From the NCBI RefSeq assembly GCF_000828715.1, contig NZ_AP014583.1, forward strand, positions 604,501-668,500: 64,000 nucleotides of DNA, given 5' to 3'. This document shows positions 9,085 through 17,293 of the stretch, one piece after another (the stretch's first letter is position 1; the number at the start of each line of letters is the position of its first letter). The notes beneath the pieces were generated by a model, which did not search any database, was not told the DNA's origin, and worked only from the letters and a program-made list of their open reading frames with translations. The DNA is from Winogradskyella sp. PG-2. Its GTDB lineage: Bacteria > Bacteroidota > Bacteroidia > Flavobacteriales > Flavobacteriaceae. The position numbers were made by a program, and so were the translations under genes.

Positions 9085-10194
9085 TTAAAGTTTATCTATT
9101 ACAGTACTTAAACGCAATGTAATATCTTCAATACTTCCTACTCCATCAACACCAAAATATTTATTTTGATCAGAATAGTAATCTTTCAAAATTGCAGTTT
9201 TAGTGTAGTATTCTTTAATTCGATTTCTAATAATACTCTCATCAGCATCATCAGCTCTTCCACTAGTTTCTCCACGTTTCAATAAACGCTGTACTAAAAT
9301 TTCATCATCAACCTCTAAAGCAACCATAGCATTGATTTGAGAATCTTTACTATTCATAAGTTCATCTAAAGCTTTTGCTTGCGCATTAGTTCTTGGAAAA
9401 CCATCAAAAATGAAGCCGTTAGCATCTGCATTTTTCTCTACCTCTTTATTCAACATATCAATAGTAACTTGGTCTGGCACCAAATCCCCTTTATCCATGT
9501 ACGACTTCGCTAACATACCTAAAGCAGTTTCATTTTTTATATTATATCTAAATACATCACCTGTTGAGATGTGCACTAAATCATACTTTTCTTTTAAGAA
9601 ATTAGCTTGTGTTCCTTTTCCTGCACCTGGAGGGCCAAATAGCACTAGGTTAGTCATGTGTTGTGTTGTTTTTAATTGGTATACGTTTGGTAAGTCTCGT
9701 CCTAATCCATCATAATCTAAACCATAGCCTACAATAAATTTATTAGGAATCTCCATACCAACATAATGAAGTTTAAAATCTTTGTCATAAGCTTCAGGCT
9801 TATAAAATAAAGTTGCGATAAGTAATTGCTTTACATTGTCATTTTCAAAAATGCGATGCACTTCTTCCAATGTGTTACCTGAATCTATGATATCTTCTAA
9901 AATAACAACAGTTCTTCCTGTCAAATCTTGGGTTAAGCCAATTAAACGTTGAATATCCTCAGTAGATTTAACCCCTTCATAAGACGCTAGTTTAATAAAC
10001 GTAACTTCACATGGCTTCGGATACTTTTTTACAAAGTCACTGACAAACATAAATGACCCATTAAGTATACCAACAAATACAGGCATTTCATCTTCTAATT
10101 CTTTAGAAATTGCATCCACCATATTTTGTACAGTTGCATCAATTTCTTGCTCTGAAATAAAAGGTTTAAAGTATAAGTCGTGAAGCTTTATCAC
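9085..10194 (-). CDS. fused hypoxanthine phosphoribosyltransferase - adenylate kinase
   Basis: A 369-residue two-domain protein. Residues 1-175 are HPRT, with the PRPP loop VVILEDIIDSGNTLEEV at about 97-113; this domain salvages hypoxanthine/guanine to IMP/GMP. Residues 180-369 are adenylate kinase with P-loop GPPGAGKGT (187-195), DGFPRT, and a short LID without the four-Cys zinc site; it converts ATP + AMP to 2 ADP. The start is GTG (10192-10194), because an in-frame stop lies a few codons upstream and no ATG is available. Met180 (HMTNLVLFG), at the domain join, could serve as an internal start for free Adk. A -7 box TATCTTTG lies upstream. Fusions of this kind are known in Flavobacteriia. 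Confidence 0.93.
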   Translation of the reverse strand: MIKLHDLYFKPFISEQEIDATVQNMVDAISKELEDEMPVFVGILNGSFMFVSDFVKKYPKPCEVTFIKLASYEGVKSTEDIQRLIGLTQDLTGRTVVILEDIIDSGNTLEEVHRIFENDNVKQLLIATLFYKPEAYDKDFKLHYVGMEIPNKFIVGYGLDYDGLGRDLPNVYQLKTTQHMTNLVLFGPPGAGKGTQANFLKEKYDLVHISTGDVFRYNIKNETALGMLAKSYMDKGDLVPDQVTIDMLNKEVEKNADANGFIFDGFPRTNAQAKALDELMNSKDSQINAMVALEVDDEILVQRLLKRGETSGRADDADESIIRNRIKEYYTKTAILKDYYSDQNKYFGVDGVGSIEDITLRLSTVIDKL

Positions 10195-10215
10195 TATGTT
10201 ATTATTTTAGAAATG

Positions 10216-10223
10216 CAAAGATA
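10216..10223 (-). promoter_or_regulatory. candidate -7 box for hpt-adk
   Basis: TATCTTTG on the minus strand matches the Bacteroidetes -7 consensus TAnnTTTG and lies 22 nt before the GTG start. No clear TTG lies 19 nt further upstream, so the call rests on the -7 box alone. Confidence 0.45.
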
Positions 10224-10287
10224 ATCAAATGATTATCGATAGACGATTTTTGGTTTCTAATTTTAGAATTTTGTTCTATAATTAGTT

Positions 10288-10295
10288 TATTTTTG
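10288..10295 (+). promoter_or_regulatory. candidate -7 box for purK-purE
   Basis: TATTTTTG matches TAnnTTTG exactly and lies 47 nt before the purK ATG, in the divergent gap shared with hpt-adk. No -33 box at standard spacing was found. Confidence 0.45.
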
Positions 10296-10324
10296 TAATA
10301 GATATTGTTGAATTTTTTAACAGG

Positions 10325-10342
10325 TTCCCTCTATAAAGGGAA
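10325..10342 (+). promoter_or_regulatory. hairpin abutting the purK start codon
   Basis: TTCCCT (10325-10330) pairs with AGGGAA (10337-10342) around a 6-nt loop. The right arm touches the ATG at 10343. The AGGGAA arm may be the ribosome-binding site, in which case the hairpin would mask it; translation might then start at the second ATG (10349). Confidence 0.4.
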
Positions 10343-11503
10343 ATGAACATGAATTATTTCTCTTCAAATTTTAAACTCGGCATTCTTGGTGGTGGTCAAC
10401 TAGGCAAAATGATGCTTTATGATACACGTAAATTTGATATTTACACATGTGTCATAGATCCTAGTAAAGAAGCACCATCTCGATTGGCTTGTGATGAGTT
10501 TACCGTTGGTGACTTATTAGATTACGATACAGTAGTTAATTTTGGAAGGAAGGTAGATGTTTTAACTTTTGAAATAGAAAACGTAAACGTTGATGCACTT
10601 GAAACTCTTGAGAATGAAGGCATAAAAGTATTTCCTTCTTCCAAAACATTACGAACTATTCAGAATAAAGCAACTCAGAAGTTATTTTATCGCGATCAGA
10701 ATATTCCAACGGCAAGCTTCAGTCATTTTGCACACCCTTCAGAAATTAAAGATGCTATAGCTAATGGTGGATTAAAATACCCTTTTGTATGGAAAAGTGC
10801 TCGATTTGGTTATGATGGAACTGGTGTAAAAGTAGTAAGGCGTAATGAAGATTTAGTAGATTTACCAAATGCAGAATGTATTGCAGAAGATCTAATTCCT
10901 TTTAAAAACGAATTAGCTGTTATTGTTGCTAGAAATGAAGCTGGAGATTTAAAAACATACCCAGTTGTTGAGATGGAATTTCATCCAGAAGCAAACCAAG
11001 TAGAATATGTAATTTGTCCTGCTAGAATTCCTGACGATATTGCAAAAAAAGCAGAATCTGTAGCGCTTAAAACGTCAGCTGCATTTAAACATGTTGGATT
11101 ATTAGCTGTAGAAATGTTTCAAACAGAAAACGATAATATTATTGTTAATGAGGTTGCTCCAAGACCTCACAACTCTGGCCATTACAGTATTGAGGCTAGT
11201 TATACATCTCAATTTGAACAACACATAAGATGTATTTTAGGGTTACCATTAGGTAACACAGAAAGTAAAGTTGCTGGTGTGATGGTGAATTTAGTTGGTG
11301 CAGAAAATCATACAGGTAATGTATGTTATAAAAACATTGACAATATACTTGCTATGGATGGAGTAACACCACATATATATGGTAAGAAACAAACAAGGCC
11401 TTTTAGAAAAATGGGGCATGTCACTATTGTGAATAAAGACATTACTGTAGCTCGTAAAGTTGCAGAAAAAGTAAAACATACAATTGAAGTAATTAGTGAA
11501 TAA
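10343..11503 (+). CDS. purK: N5-carboxyaminoimidazole ribonucleotide synthase
   Basis: A 386-residue ATP-grasp enzyme with N-terminal LGILGGGQLGKMM (residues 11-24), central ATP-grasp sequence (VWKSARFGYDGTGVKVV) and the metal/carboxylate region NEVAPRPHNSGHYSIEA. PurK makes N5-CAIR from AIR, bicarbonate and ATP in purine synthesis. It lies 3 nt before purE, which catalyses the next step, so the two form an operon. A second ATG two codons in (10349) is an equally good start. Confidence 0.97.
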   Translation: MNMNYFSSNFKLGILGGGQLGKMMLYDTRKFDIYTCVIDPSKEAPSRLACDEFTVGDLLDYDTVVNFGRKVDVLTFEIENVNVDALETLENEGIKVFPSSKTLRTIQNKATQKLFYRDQNIPTASFSHFAHPSEIKDAIANGGLKYPFVWKSARFGYDGTGVKVVRRNEDLVDLPNAECIAEDLIPFKNELAVIVARNEAGDLKTYPVVEMEFHPEANQVEYVICPARIPDDIAKKAESVALKTSAAFKHVGLLAVEMFQTENDNIIVNEVAPRPHNSGHYSIEASYTSQFEQHIRCILGLPLGNTESKVAGVMVNLVGAENHTGNVCYKNIDNILAMDGVTPHIYGKKQTRPFRKMGHVTIVNKDITVARKVAEKVKHTIEVISE

Positions 11504-11506
11504 ATT

Positions 11507-11986
11507 ATGAGTAAAGTTGGCGTAATAATGGGAAGTAAAAGCGATTTGCCAGTAATGCAAGACGCTATAGATATCTTAAAAGGATTTGATATAGAGATAG
11601 AAGTTGATATTGTTTCTGCACATCGTACACCAGATAAATTATTTGATTATAGTAAAAATGCTCATACTAGAGGTATTAAAGTTATAATAGCTGGTGCTGG
11701 TGGTGCAGCTCATCTTCCAGGAATGGTTGCATCCTTATCGCCACTTCCTATAATTGGTGTTCCAGTAAAGAGTAGTAATTCTATTGATGGCTGGGATTCT
11801 GTATTATCAATTTTACAAATGCCTGGTGGAGTTCCTGTGGCTACCGTTGCATTAAATGGAGCAAAAAACGCTGGCATTTTAGCTGCACAAATTATCGGAA
11901 GTTCAGATCAGTGTGTTTTAGATAAAATTATGATTTATAAGGAAGGATTAAAGGCGAAAGTGATTGATTCTGCAAAAGACCTCTAA
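11507..11986 (+). CDS. purE: N5-CAIR mutase, catalytic subunit
   Basis: This 159-residue class I PurE has the signature MGSKSDLPVMQDA at the N-terminus, the VSAHRTPDKL segment holding the catalytic His, and GAGGAAHLPGMVAS. It converts N5-CAIR to CAIR, taking the PurK product directly. It is co-transcribed with purK, and an intrinsic terminator overlaps its stop codon. Confidence 0.97.
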   Translation: MSKVGVIMGSKSDLPVMQDAIDILKGFDIEIEVDIVSAHRTPDKLFDYSKNAHTRGIKVIIAGAGGAAHLPGMVASLSPLPIIGVPVKSSNSIDGWDSVLSILQMPGGVPVATVALNGAKNAGILAAQIIGSSDQCVLDKIMIYKEGLKAKVIDSAKDL

Positions 11987-12013
11987 AAAGCCTCAACTTT
12001 CGTTAAGGCTTTT
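11985..12013 (+). terminator. intrinsic terminator after purKE
   Basis: AAAAGCCT (11986-11993) pairs with AGGCTTTT (12006-12013). The stem extends inward by AAC/GTT after one C-A mismatch, leaving a TTTC loop. It begins inside the purE stop codon. Confidence 0.75.
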
Positions 12014-12169
12014 AGCTATTAACCATTTTCTTTCAAGTATAATTACATACTAAAAAGATTCTGCAAAAGTAATCAAACTAATATGAGTTTTTAAATTTTA
12101 AGCTCTTAAAAATGAGTTAAAATTCACATTACCAATAAAATACGTAAGAATAATTAGACAACATAGACA

Positions 12170-14200
12170 ATGACAATTCTTAAATCATACTTTAACACAC
12201 CATACAATACTGCCCCTTTTTCTAAAATAAAAACTGAGGATTATTTACCAGCTTTCAAAACAGCCATTAAAAAAGCAAAATCAGAAATAGATGACATTGT
12301 AAAAAATAGTGAAAGTCCTACGTTTAAAAATACAATAGAAGCTTTGGACTATTCTGGTGAGGAGCTAGATCGCCTATCTAGTATTTTTTTTAATTTGAAT
12401 TCTGCAGAAACTAATGATGCTATTCAAAATATTGCACAAGAAGTATCCCCTTTATTATCAGAGTTTAGTAATGACATAACTTTAAATAAAGATTTATTTA
12501 AGCGTGTAAAAGCTGTTTACAATTCAAAATCTGATTTAGATTTAAGTACGGAACAAGAAACACTTCTCGATAAAAAGTATAAAGGGTTTTCTAGAAATGG
12601 TGCTAATCTATCTGAAGATAAAAAAGAAAGACTTAGAGCTATTGATAAAGAGTCCAGTCAATTAAAATTAAAGTTTGGCGAACATATTTTAGCTGAAACC
12701 AACAAATATAAACTGCACCTTACTAACCCAACTCAGGTATCTGGCTTACCTGAAGGAGCAAAAGAAGCAGCTAAGCAATTAGCTGAAAGTAAAGGCAAAA
12801 AGGGTTGGTTAATTACATTAGATTATCCAAGTTATATTCCCTTTATGACCTATGGAGATAATCGTGAATTACGAGAGAAATTATCAAAAGCATTCGGAAG
12901 TAAAGGTTTTAATAATGACGATTTAGATAACCAAGATATAGTTTTAAAAATAGCCAAATTACGTTTTGAACGTGCACAACTTTTAGGTTACAAAACTCAC
13001 GCCCACTTTGTACTAGAAGAGCGTATGGCAGAAACACCTGAGAAAGTCAATACATTCTTAAACGAATTATTAGATAAAGCAAAGCCTGCAGCTAAGGACG
13101 AATTCAATAATCTTGAAAACTTTGCAAAAGACTTAGATGGAATTGAGCAACTGCAAAAATGGGATTCTGCTTACTATTCTGAAAAATTGAAGCAAAAATT
13201 ATTCAGCTTAGATGACGAGCAACTGAAACCCTATTTTAAACTAGAAAATGTTATCGATGGTGCATTTATTGTGGCCGAAAAATTATTTGGCTTAAAATTT
13301 GAAGAAATCGATACCATTGATAAATATCATGATGATGTTTTAACATACAAAGTGACAGATACCGATGATGAATTGGTTTCTGTATTCTATGCTGACTTTT
13401 TCCCTAGAGCCGGAAAACGTAATGGTGCTTGGATGACTTCTTACAAACCTCAAATGATTAAAAATGGTGACAATCATCGCCCACATGTTTCAATAGTTTG
13501 TAATTTCACTAAACCGACAAAAAGCAAACCTTCTCTATTGACTTTTAATGAGGTGACAACCTTATTTCATGAGTTTGGACATGCACTGCATGGCATGTTA
13601 GCCAATACAACATATCCTAGTTTATCTGGTACAAGTGTGTTTTGGGACTTTGTAGAATTACCAAGTCAGATTTTAGAAAACTGGTGCTACGAAGAAGAAA
13701 CCTTAAAACTATTTGCGACGCATTATGAAACAGGTGAAGTTATTCCAATGGAATTAATTGAAAAAATAAAAGCATCTGCAACGTTTCATGAAGGTATGCA
13801 GACTTTACGTCAATTAAGTTTTGGGTTATTAGATATGTCTTGGCATGGTGTTGACCCATCAAATATTAGTAACGTTAAATCATATGAAACTAAAGCTTTT
13901 GGAAACACAAGCTTATATCCTGATGTGAAAGAAAATTGTATGAGTACAGCTTTTGCACATATTTTTCAAGGTGGTTATTCTTCTGGTTATTACAGCTATA
14001 AATGGGCTGAAGTTTTAGATGCTGATGCCTTTGAATACTTTAAAGAAGAAGGTATTTTTAATAAAACAGTTGCAGATAAATTCAAGGCCTACGTCTTATC
14101 CCAAGGTGGTACAGAAAACCCAATGACCTTATATAAAAAATTTAGAGGGCAAAAACCAAAACCAGAAGCTTTGTTGAGACGTGCTGGTTTATTAAAATAA
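12170..14200 (+). CDS. M3 family zinc oligopeptidase (Dcp/PrlC type)
   Basis: A 676-residue M3 thimet-type metallopeptidase. The zinc motif H467-E-F-G-H471 (FHEFGHALHGML) is in place, and the downstream Glu ligand lies in the SQILENWCYEEE region. The typical end SGYYSYKWAEVLDADAFEYF is present. There is no signal peptide, so it is probably cytoplasmic. M3 enzymes cleave short peptides in protein turnover. The length fits the Dcp/oligopeptidase A group; sequence alone does not settle dipeptidyl against endo activity. The preceding 183-nt gap shows no convincing small gene. Confidence 0.93.
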   Translation: MTILKSYFNTPYNTAPFSKIKTEDYLPAFKTAIKKAKSEIDDIVKNSESPTFKNTIEALDYSGEELDRLSSIFFNLNSAETNDAIQNIAQEVSPLLSEFSNDITLNKDLFKRVKAVYNSKSDLDLSTEQETLLDKKYKGFSRNGANLSEDKKERLRAIDKESSQLKLKFGEHILAETNKYKLHLTNPTQVSGLPEGAKEAAKQLAESKGKKGWLITLDYPSYIPFMTYGDNRELREKLSKAFGSKGFNNDDLDNQDIVLKIAKLRFERAQLLGYKTHAHFVLEERMAETPEKVNTFLNELLDKAKPAAKDEFNNLENFAKDLDGIEQLQKWDSAYYSEKLKQKLFSLDDEQLKPYFKLENVIDGAFIVAEKLFGLKFEEIDTIDKYHDDVLTYKVTDTDDELVSVFYADFFPRAGKRNGAWMTSYKPQMIKNGDNHRPHVSIVCNFTKPTKSKPSLLTFNEVTTLFHEFGHALHGMLANTTYPSLSGTSVFWDFVELPSQILENWCYEEETLKLFATHYETGEVIPMELIEKIKASATFHEGMQTLRQLSFGLLDMSWHGVDPSNISNVKSYETKAFGNTSLYPDVKENCMSTAFAHIFQGGYSSGYYSYKWAEVLDADAFEYFKEEGIFNKTVADKFKAYVLSQGGTENPMTLYKKFRGQKPKPEALLRRAGLLK

Positions 14201-14221
14201 GTTAAGGAGTTTATTCGTTTA

Positions 14222-14998
14222 ATGTCTATGTGGTTTCTAAAACTTCTTGGACATCTAATACTAATAACATTTTTAACAGCATTAACTCAAGTTGGTGGGT
14301 TAATCTGGTTAATAACAGTTTTTCTTTCGATTAAAACTAAGTGTAAAAAGCGCGTTATTTTCCCAGTATTCTATTTATTATTCAATTTAGTTTTAGTACC
14401 TCCAATTGCTTCATACTTTGGAAGAGAAAAATTACCATGGTTTGATGTTAATTTAAAACCCAAAAATTGGTTTTACCCATTAGCTTTTAGAAACTATGTA
14501 AAACCGGAATTGAAAAACTTATTATATAGTTCTTCTAAGGCAAGTAAAACACAAATCACATATTTACATGGCAATTTTCCGTTTTTTGATAAGTTTCCAC
14601 TTCTACCTCACTTAAGTCATAATGATGGCAAAAAAATTGATCTTAGCTTTAATTATCTAAATAAAAATGGAAATAAAACAAATAAAAAACCTTCACTATC
14701 AGGTTATGGTACCTATGTGAAACCAAATAATTTAACAACAGAAAACTGCATTGAAAAAGGTAATTGGCAGTATGATTTTACTAAATATATCACTTTTGAA
14801 ATAGTTAACGATTTAAAATTTGATTCAAATTCAACTAAAACGATAATAGAAACACTTCTTTCTCATTCTGAAACACAAAAGGTATTTATTGAGCCTTATC
14901 TCAAAACGAGATTAGGTTTAAATGATAGGTCTAAAATTTCTTTTCATGGATGCAAAGCTGTTCGGCACGACGATCACATTCATCTTCAAATAAAATAG
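14222..14998 (+). CDS. membrane-anchored LAS-type (M15/M74-like) peptidase candidate
   Basis: A 258-residue protein with two N-terminal hydrophobic segments (about residues 8-35 and 43-65), then a soluble domain. That domain carries H133-x6-D140 (SHNDGKKIDLSF) and a C-terminal H252-I-H254 (RHDDHIHLQIK). The His-x6-Asp plus His-x-His arrangement is the zinc signature of LAS peptidases such as the murein endopeptidase MepA, which cut peptide cross-links of peptidoglycan. Overall similarity cannot be judged here, so the role is inferred from motif and spacing. The gene follows the M3 peptidase by 21 nt and ends one base before the convergent neighbour. Confidence 0.6.
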   Translation: MSMWFLKLLGHLILITFLTALTQVGGLIWLITVFLSIKTKCKKRVIFPVFYLLFNLVLVPPIASYFGREKLPWFDVNLKPKNWFYPLAFRNYVKPELKNLLYSSSKASKTQITYLHGNFPFFDKFPLLPHLSHNDGKKIDLSFNYLNKNGNKTNKKPSLSGYGTYVKPNNLTTENCIEKGNWQYDFTKYITFEIVNDLKFDSNSTKTIIETLLSHSETQKVFIEPYLKTRLGLNDRSKISFHGCKAVRHDDHIHLQIK

Positions 14999-15697
14999 TT
15001 AATATTTCAACATCTTGACGGTTCGGGAGTTAATACCATCACTAATTTTAACCAAATAAATCCCATTACTCTGTAATTGAAAATTATGAGTTAAGCTATT
15101 GCTAATATTTAATTGTTGATTAACAACATTCTTTCCTAAAATATCATAAACAGAAATATCGTATTGTGCCGGAGACTTAAATGTTATTTCACCATTGCCT
15201 ACTTTGATATTGTCAATTAAATCATAATTCTCTACCGAAAGAATCGCAGAACCAAACCCATAATCACTTCCCATTAAATCAGCTGATTGCCTAGATTGAT
15301 CACCAACTGTTACTAAAAAGTACCAATCAAAAACCTCAGTACCTTGGGTAATTGTAGTAGAATTTAACATTGGCTCTTCAAGATAAGTTCGTGTTGCTGG
15401 GTTAAAAGTTGCAACATAATAGCCTAAAATAGCATCATAAGTGAGGGGAATCATTGTATTAACATCTGTAAAATCATCATGATAATCCCAAGTTAGAGGG
15501 TCAACATCAGTTTGCAAACCTGTGTAAAGGTACAAATTTGGGTCACTCATTGGATCAAAAATTGAGTAATCTCCAGACTCACCATATTTAAAGGTAATTG
15601 TTCCAGAATTGATATCACAAGGATTAGGAACGAGCTCTATTTGGGCTTGGCATATTCCAAACATAAGTAAAGAAAGACAAAGTAGTTTTATTTTCAT
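14999..15697 (-). CDS. T9SS-secreted protein with C-terminal sorting domain
   Basis: A 232-residue protein with a Sec signal peptide (MKIKLLCLSLLMFGICQAQ) and a type A T9SS sorting domain at about 165-232 (YDISVYDILGKNVVNQQL ... NGIYLVKISDG ... VKMLKY). The middle has an acidic beta-rich segment (TFKYGESGDYSIFDPMSDPNLYLYTGL) that looks like a carbohydrate-binding or Ig-like module, though I cannot name the family. It should be exported by the PorU/PorV system encoded near 50-55 kb. It lies convergent to the LAS-type peptidase gene with no gap. Confidence 0.82.
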   Translation of the reverse strand: MKIKLLCLSLLMFGICQAQIELVPNPCDINSGTITFKYGESGDYSIFDPMSDPNLYLYTGLQTDVDPLTWDYHDDFTDVNTMIPLTYDAILGYYVATFNPATRTYLEEPMLNSTTITQGTEVFDWYFLVTVGDQSRQSADLMGSDYGFGSAILSVENYDLIDNIKVGNGEITFKSPAQYDISVYDILGKNVVNQQLNISNSLTHNFQLQSNGIYLVKISDGINSRTVKMLKY

Positions 15698-15739
15698 AGT
15701 AAGTCAATTTATCAACTAAAATAAGAAAAATTAAAAAAC

Positions 15740-15765
15740 AAACTTTCAATAATTATTGAAAGTTT
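15740..15765. promoter_or_regulatory. perfect 26-bp palindrome, candidate operator 1
   Basis: AAACTTTCAATAA is followed directly by its exact reverse complement TTATTGAAAGTTT. The half-sites AACTTTCA and TGAAAGTT are separated by 8 nt. The right half overlaps the presumed -33 TTG of the regulator's promoter, so a dimer bound here would block it. Two further copies with the same 8-nt spacing lie at 16313 and 17961. Confidence 0.7.
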
Positions 15766-15784
15766 AATAATTATTGTACATTTG
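15756..15784 (+). promoter_or_regulatory. promoter of the GbsR-type regulator
   Basis: A TTG at 15756-15758 and TACATTTG at 15777-15784 (consensus TAnnTTTG) are 18 nt apart. This predicts transcription starting close to 15790, on top of the preferred start codon at 15789, so the message may be leaderless. The ATG at 15774 would lie within the promoter. Confidence 0.6.
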
Positions 15785-15788
15785 CTAT

Positions 15789-16292
15789 ATGGAATACCAA
15801 CAAGCAAAAGAAAAGTTTATTAGTACATGGGGTAGTTTAGGCACACTTTGGGGTATAAATAAAGCCATGGCTCAAATACAAGCCTTGCTTTTCATCTCTA
15901 CAAAACCATTGTCTATGGAGGATGTTATGGAAGAACTTAAAATCTCTCGTGGAAATACGAGTATGAATTTAAGACAACTTATGGATTGGGGAATTGTGAC
16001 TAAGGTATTAGTGACTGGAGAACGAAAAGAATTTTTTACAACAGAAAAAGATGTTCAAGAATTAGCAAGAATAGTGGCTAAAGAACGTAGTCGAAGAGAA
16101 ATAAAACCAGTAATTAAAGTTTTAGACGAAGTCTCTTCTATTAAAGATGATGGTACCGAAAAAACAAAAGAATTAATTAAACAGACCAAAGCATTAAAAG
16201 AATTAACCGATGACTTAGACACCTTAATGAATAAGTTAGTAAATCAAAAACAAAACTGGTTAACTAAGTCTGTTTTTAAACTGATGAAATAA
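15789..16292 (+). CDS. GbsR/MarR-family winged-helix transcription regulator
   Basis: A 167-residue regulator beginning MEYQQAKEKFISTWGSLGTLWGI in two parts: MEYQQAKEKF then ISTWGSLGTLWGINKAMAQI. The winged helix follows (LSMEDVMEELKISRGNTSMNLRQL, recognition helix about residues 52-65), then the wing GERKEFFTT and a C-terminal coiled coil. GbsR-type proteins sense small ligands and usually repress nearby genes. I prefer ATG 15789 to 15774 because the family begins at MxYQxAKEKF and the earlier ATG overlaps the promoter. It is followed by a likely target operon, and the palindrome at its promoter suggests autoregulation. Confidence 0.88.
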   Translation: MEYQQAKEKFISTWGSLGTLWGINKAMAQIQALLFISTKPLSMEDVMEELKISRGNTSMNLRQLMDWGIVTKVLVTGERKEFFTTEKDVQELARIVAKERSRREIKPVIKVLDEVSSIKDDGTEKTKELIKQTKALKELTDDLDTLMNKLVNQKQNWLTKSVFKLMK

Positions 16293-16312
16293 CCAATATA
16301 TTTTTTAATTCT

Positions 16313-16336
16313 AACTTTCATTTTTTTCTGAAAGTT
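16313..16336. promoter_or_regulatory. candidate operator 2 (inverted repeat)
   Basis: AACTTTCA (16313-16320) and TGAAAGTT (16329-16336) are perfect inverted half-sites with an 8-nt T-rich spacer, 15 nt before the ATG of the membrane/SRPBCC gene. Spacing and half-sites match the palindrome at the regulator's promoter. Confidence 0.68.
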
Positions 16337-16351
16337 TAAAATTATATTATT

Positions 16352-17293
16352 ATGCACCCGATACTTAAAAAGCACAAATATCTTGTCATTACATTAGTAA
16401 TCATTTTTCTTACGGCACTTTGGTTTTCACTTTTAGAAAATGGAAATTATGGTACAACTCTATTTTTTACTATTCCAGGTACAATAGCTTTTTTAATTGG
16501 GTATTCTAGATCATTTAATGGAGGATTAACTAAGACAATCAAAAAAGGTTTAAAAGGGTTTATACTCATAATGCTTCTTTTTGCTGTTTTCTGCGGGTTT
16601 TTAATTGCAATTGGCTTAGAAGGTGCAATTTGTGTCTTAATGGCTTATCCTTTTTTAGTCATCCCAATGACAATAACTTATACAATCGGTTTAGGTATTG
16701 GCAATGCTGATAAGAATTTAAAACGTAACTCAATAATCTTAATTGTTTTAATGAATCCTACAACGTATATCTATGATAGCTATACAGAACCAATAAAGGA
16801 AGAAGTAATAACAGAATTAATAGTTAATGTTTCGAAAGAAAAAATATGGAATGATCTTTCTAATGAAATTGTTTTTGAGAAAACACCGATGTTACTTTTT
16901 GAAAAAGGTATTTCTTATCCTAAATCAATTCAATTAGATGATAATAAACATAGTTACTTATGTATTACTAATAACGACACTATAAATTTAGACATTATAA
17001 ACTTTAAGGCTAATTCTCAAGTGACTTTTAAACCTAGAGAGCAGACAATCCCGATGCGCGAATTAACTCCTTACGATTCAATAGACGCTGAACATTTACA
17101 TAACTACTTTTTTGTAAACTATGGGCAAATTACTTTAAAACCTTTAGATATAAATACAACCAAGATTATTGCTAAAACATCATATAATTACAAAATTGCA
17201 CCTAAATGGTATTGGAAGCTTTGGTCCAATTACACAATTAATGAAATGCAGCTACATGTATTAAATTCAATAAACGATAAGTATGACTACTAG
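16352..17293 (+). CDS. membrane protein with C-terminal SRPBCC/START-like domain
   Basis: A 313-residue protein with four predicted membrane helices in residues 12-135 (LVITLVIIFLTALWF, FFTIPGTIAFLIGY, GFILIMLLFAVFCGF, PFLVIPMTITYTIG). The C-terminal domain, about residues 150-313, has features of the SRPBCC/polyketide-cyclase fold: an opening strand with VNVSKEKIWNDL, a middle LLFEKGISYP and a final helix after YKIAPKWYWKLW. That fold binds lipophilic ligands. It is preceded by operator 2 and overlaps the next gene by 11 nt. The domain call is from pattern only; no enzymatic function is claimed. Confidence 0.6.
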   Translation: MHPILKKHKYLVITLVIIFLTALWFSLLENGNYGTTLFFTIPGTIAFLIGYSRSFNGGLTKTIKKGLKGFILIMLLFAVFCGFLIAIGLEGAICVLMAYPFLVIPMTITYTIGLGIGNADKNLKRNSIILIVLMNPTTYIYDSYTEPIKEEVITELIVNVSKEKIWNDLSNEIVFEKTPMLLFEKGISYPKSIQLDDNKHSYLCITNNDTINLDIINFKANSQVTFKPREQTIPMRELTPYDSIDAEHLHNYFFVNYGQITLKPLDINTTKIIAKTSYNYKIAPKWYWKLWSNYTINEMQLHVLNSINDKYDY

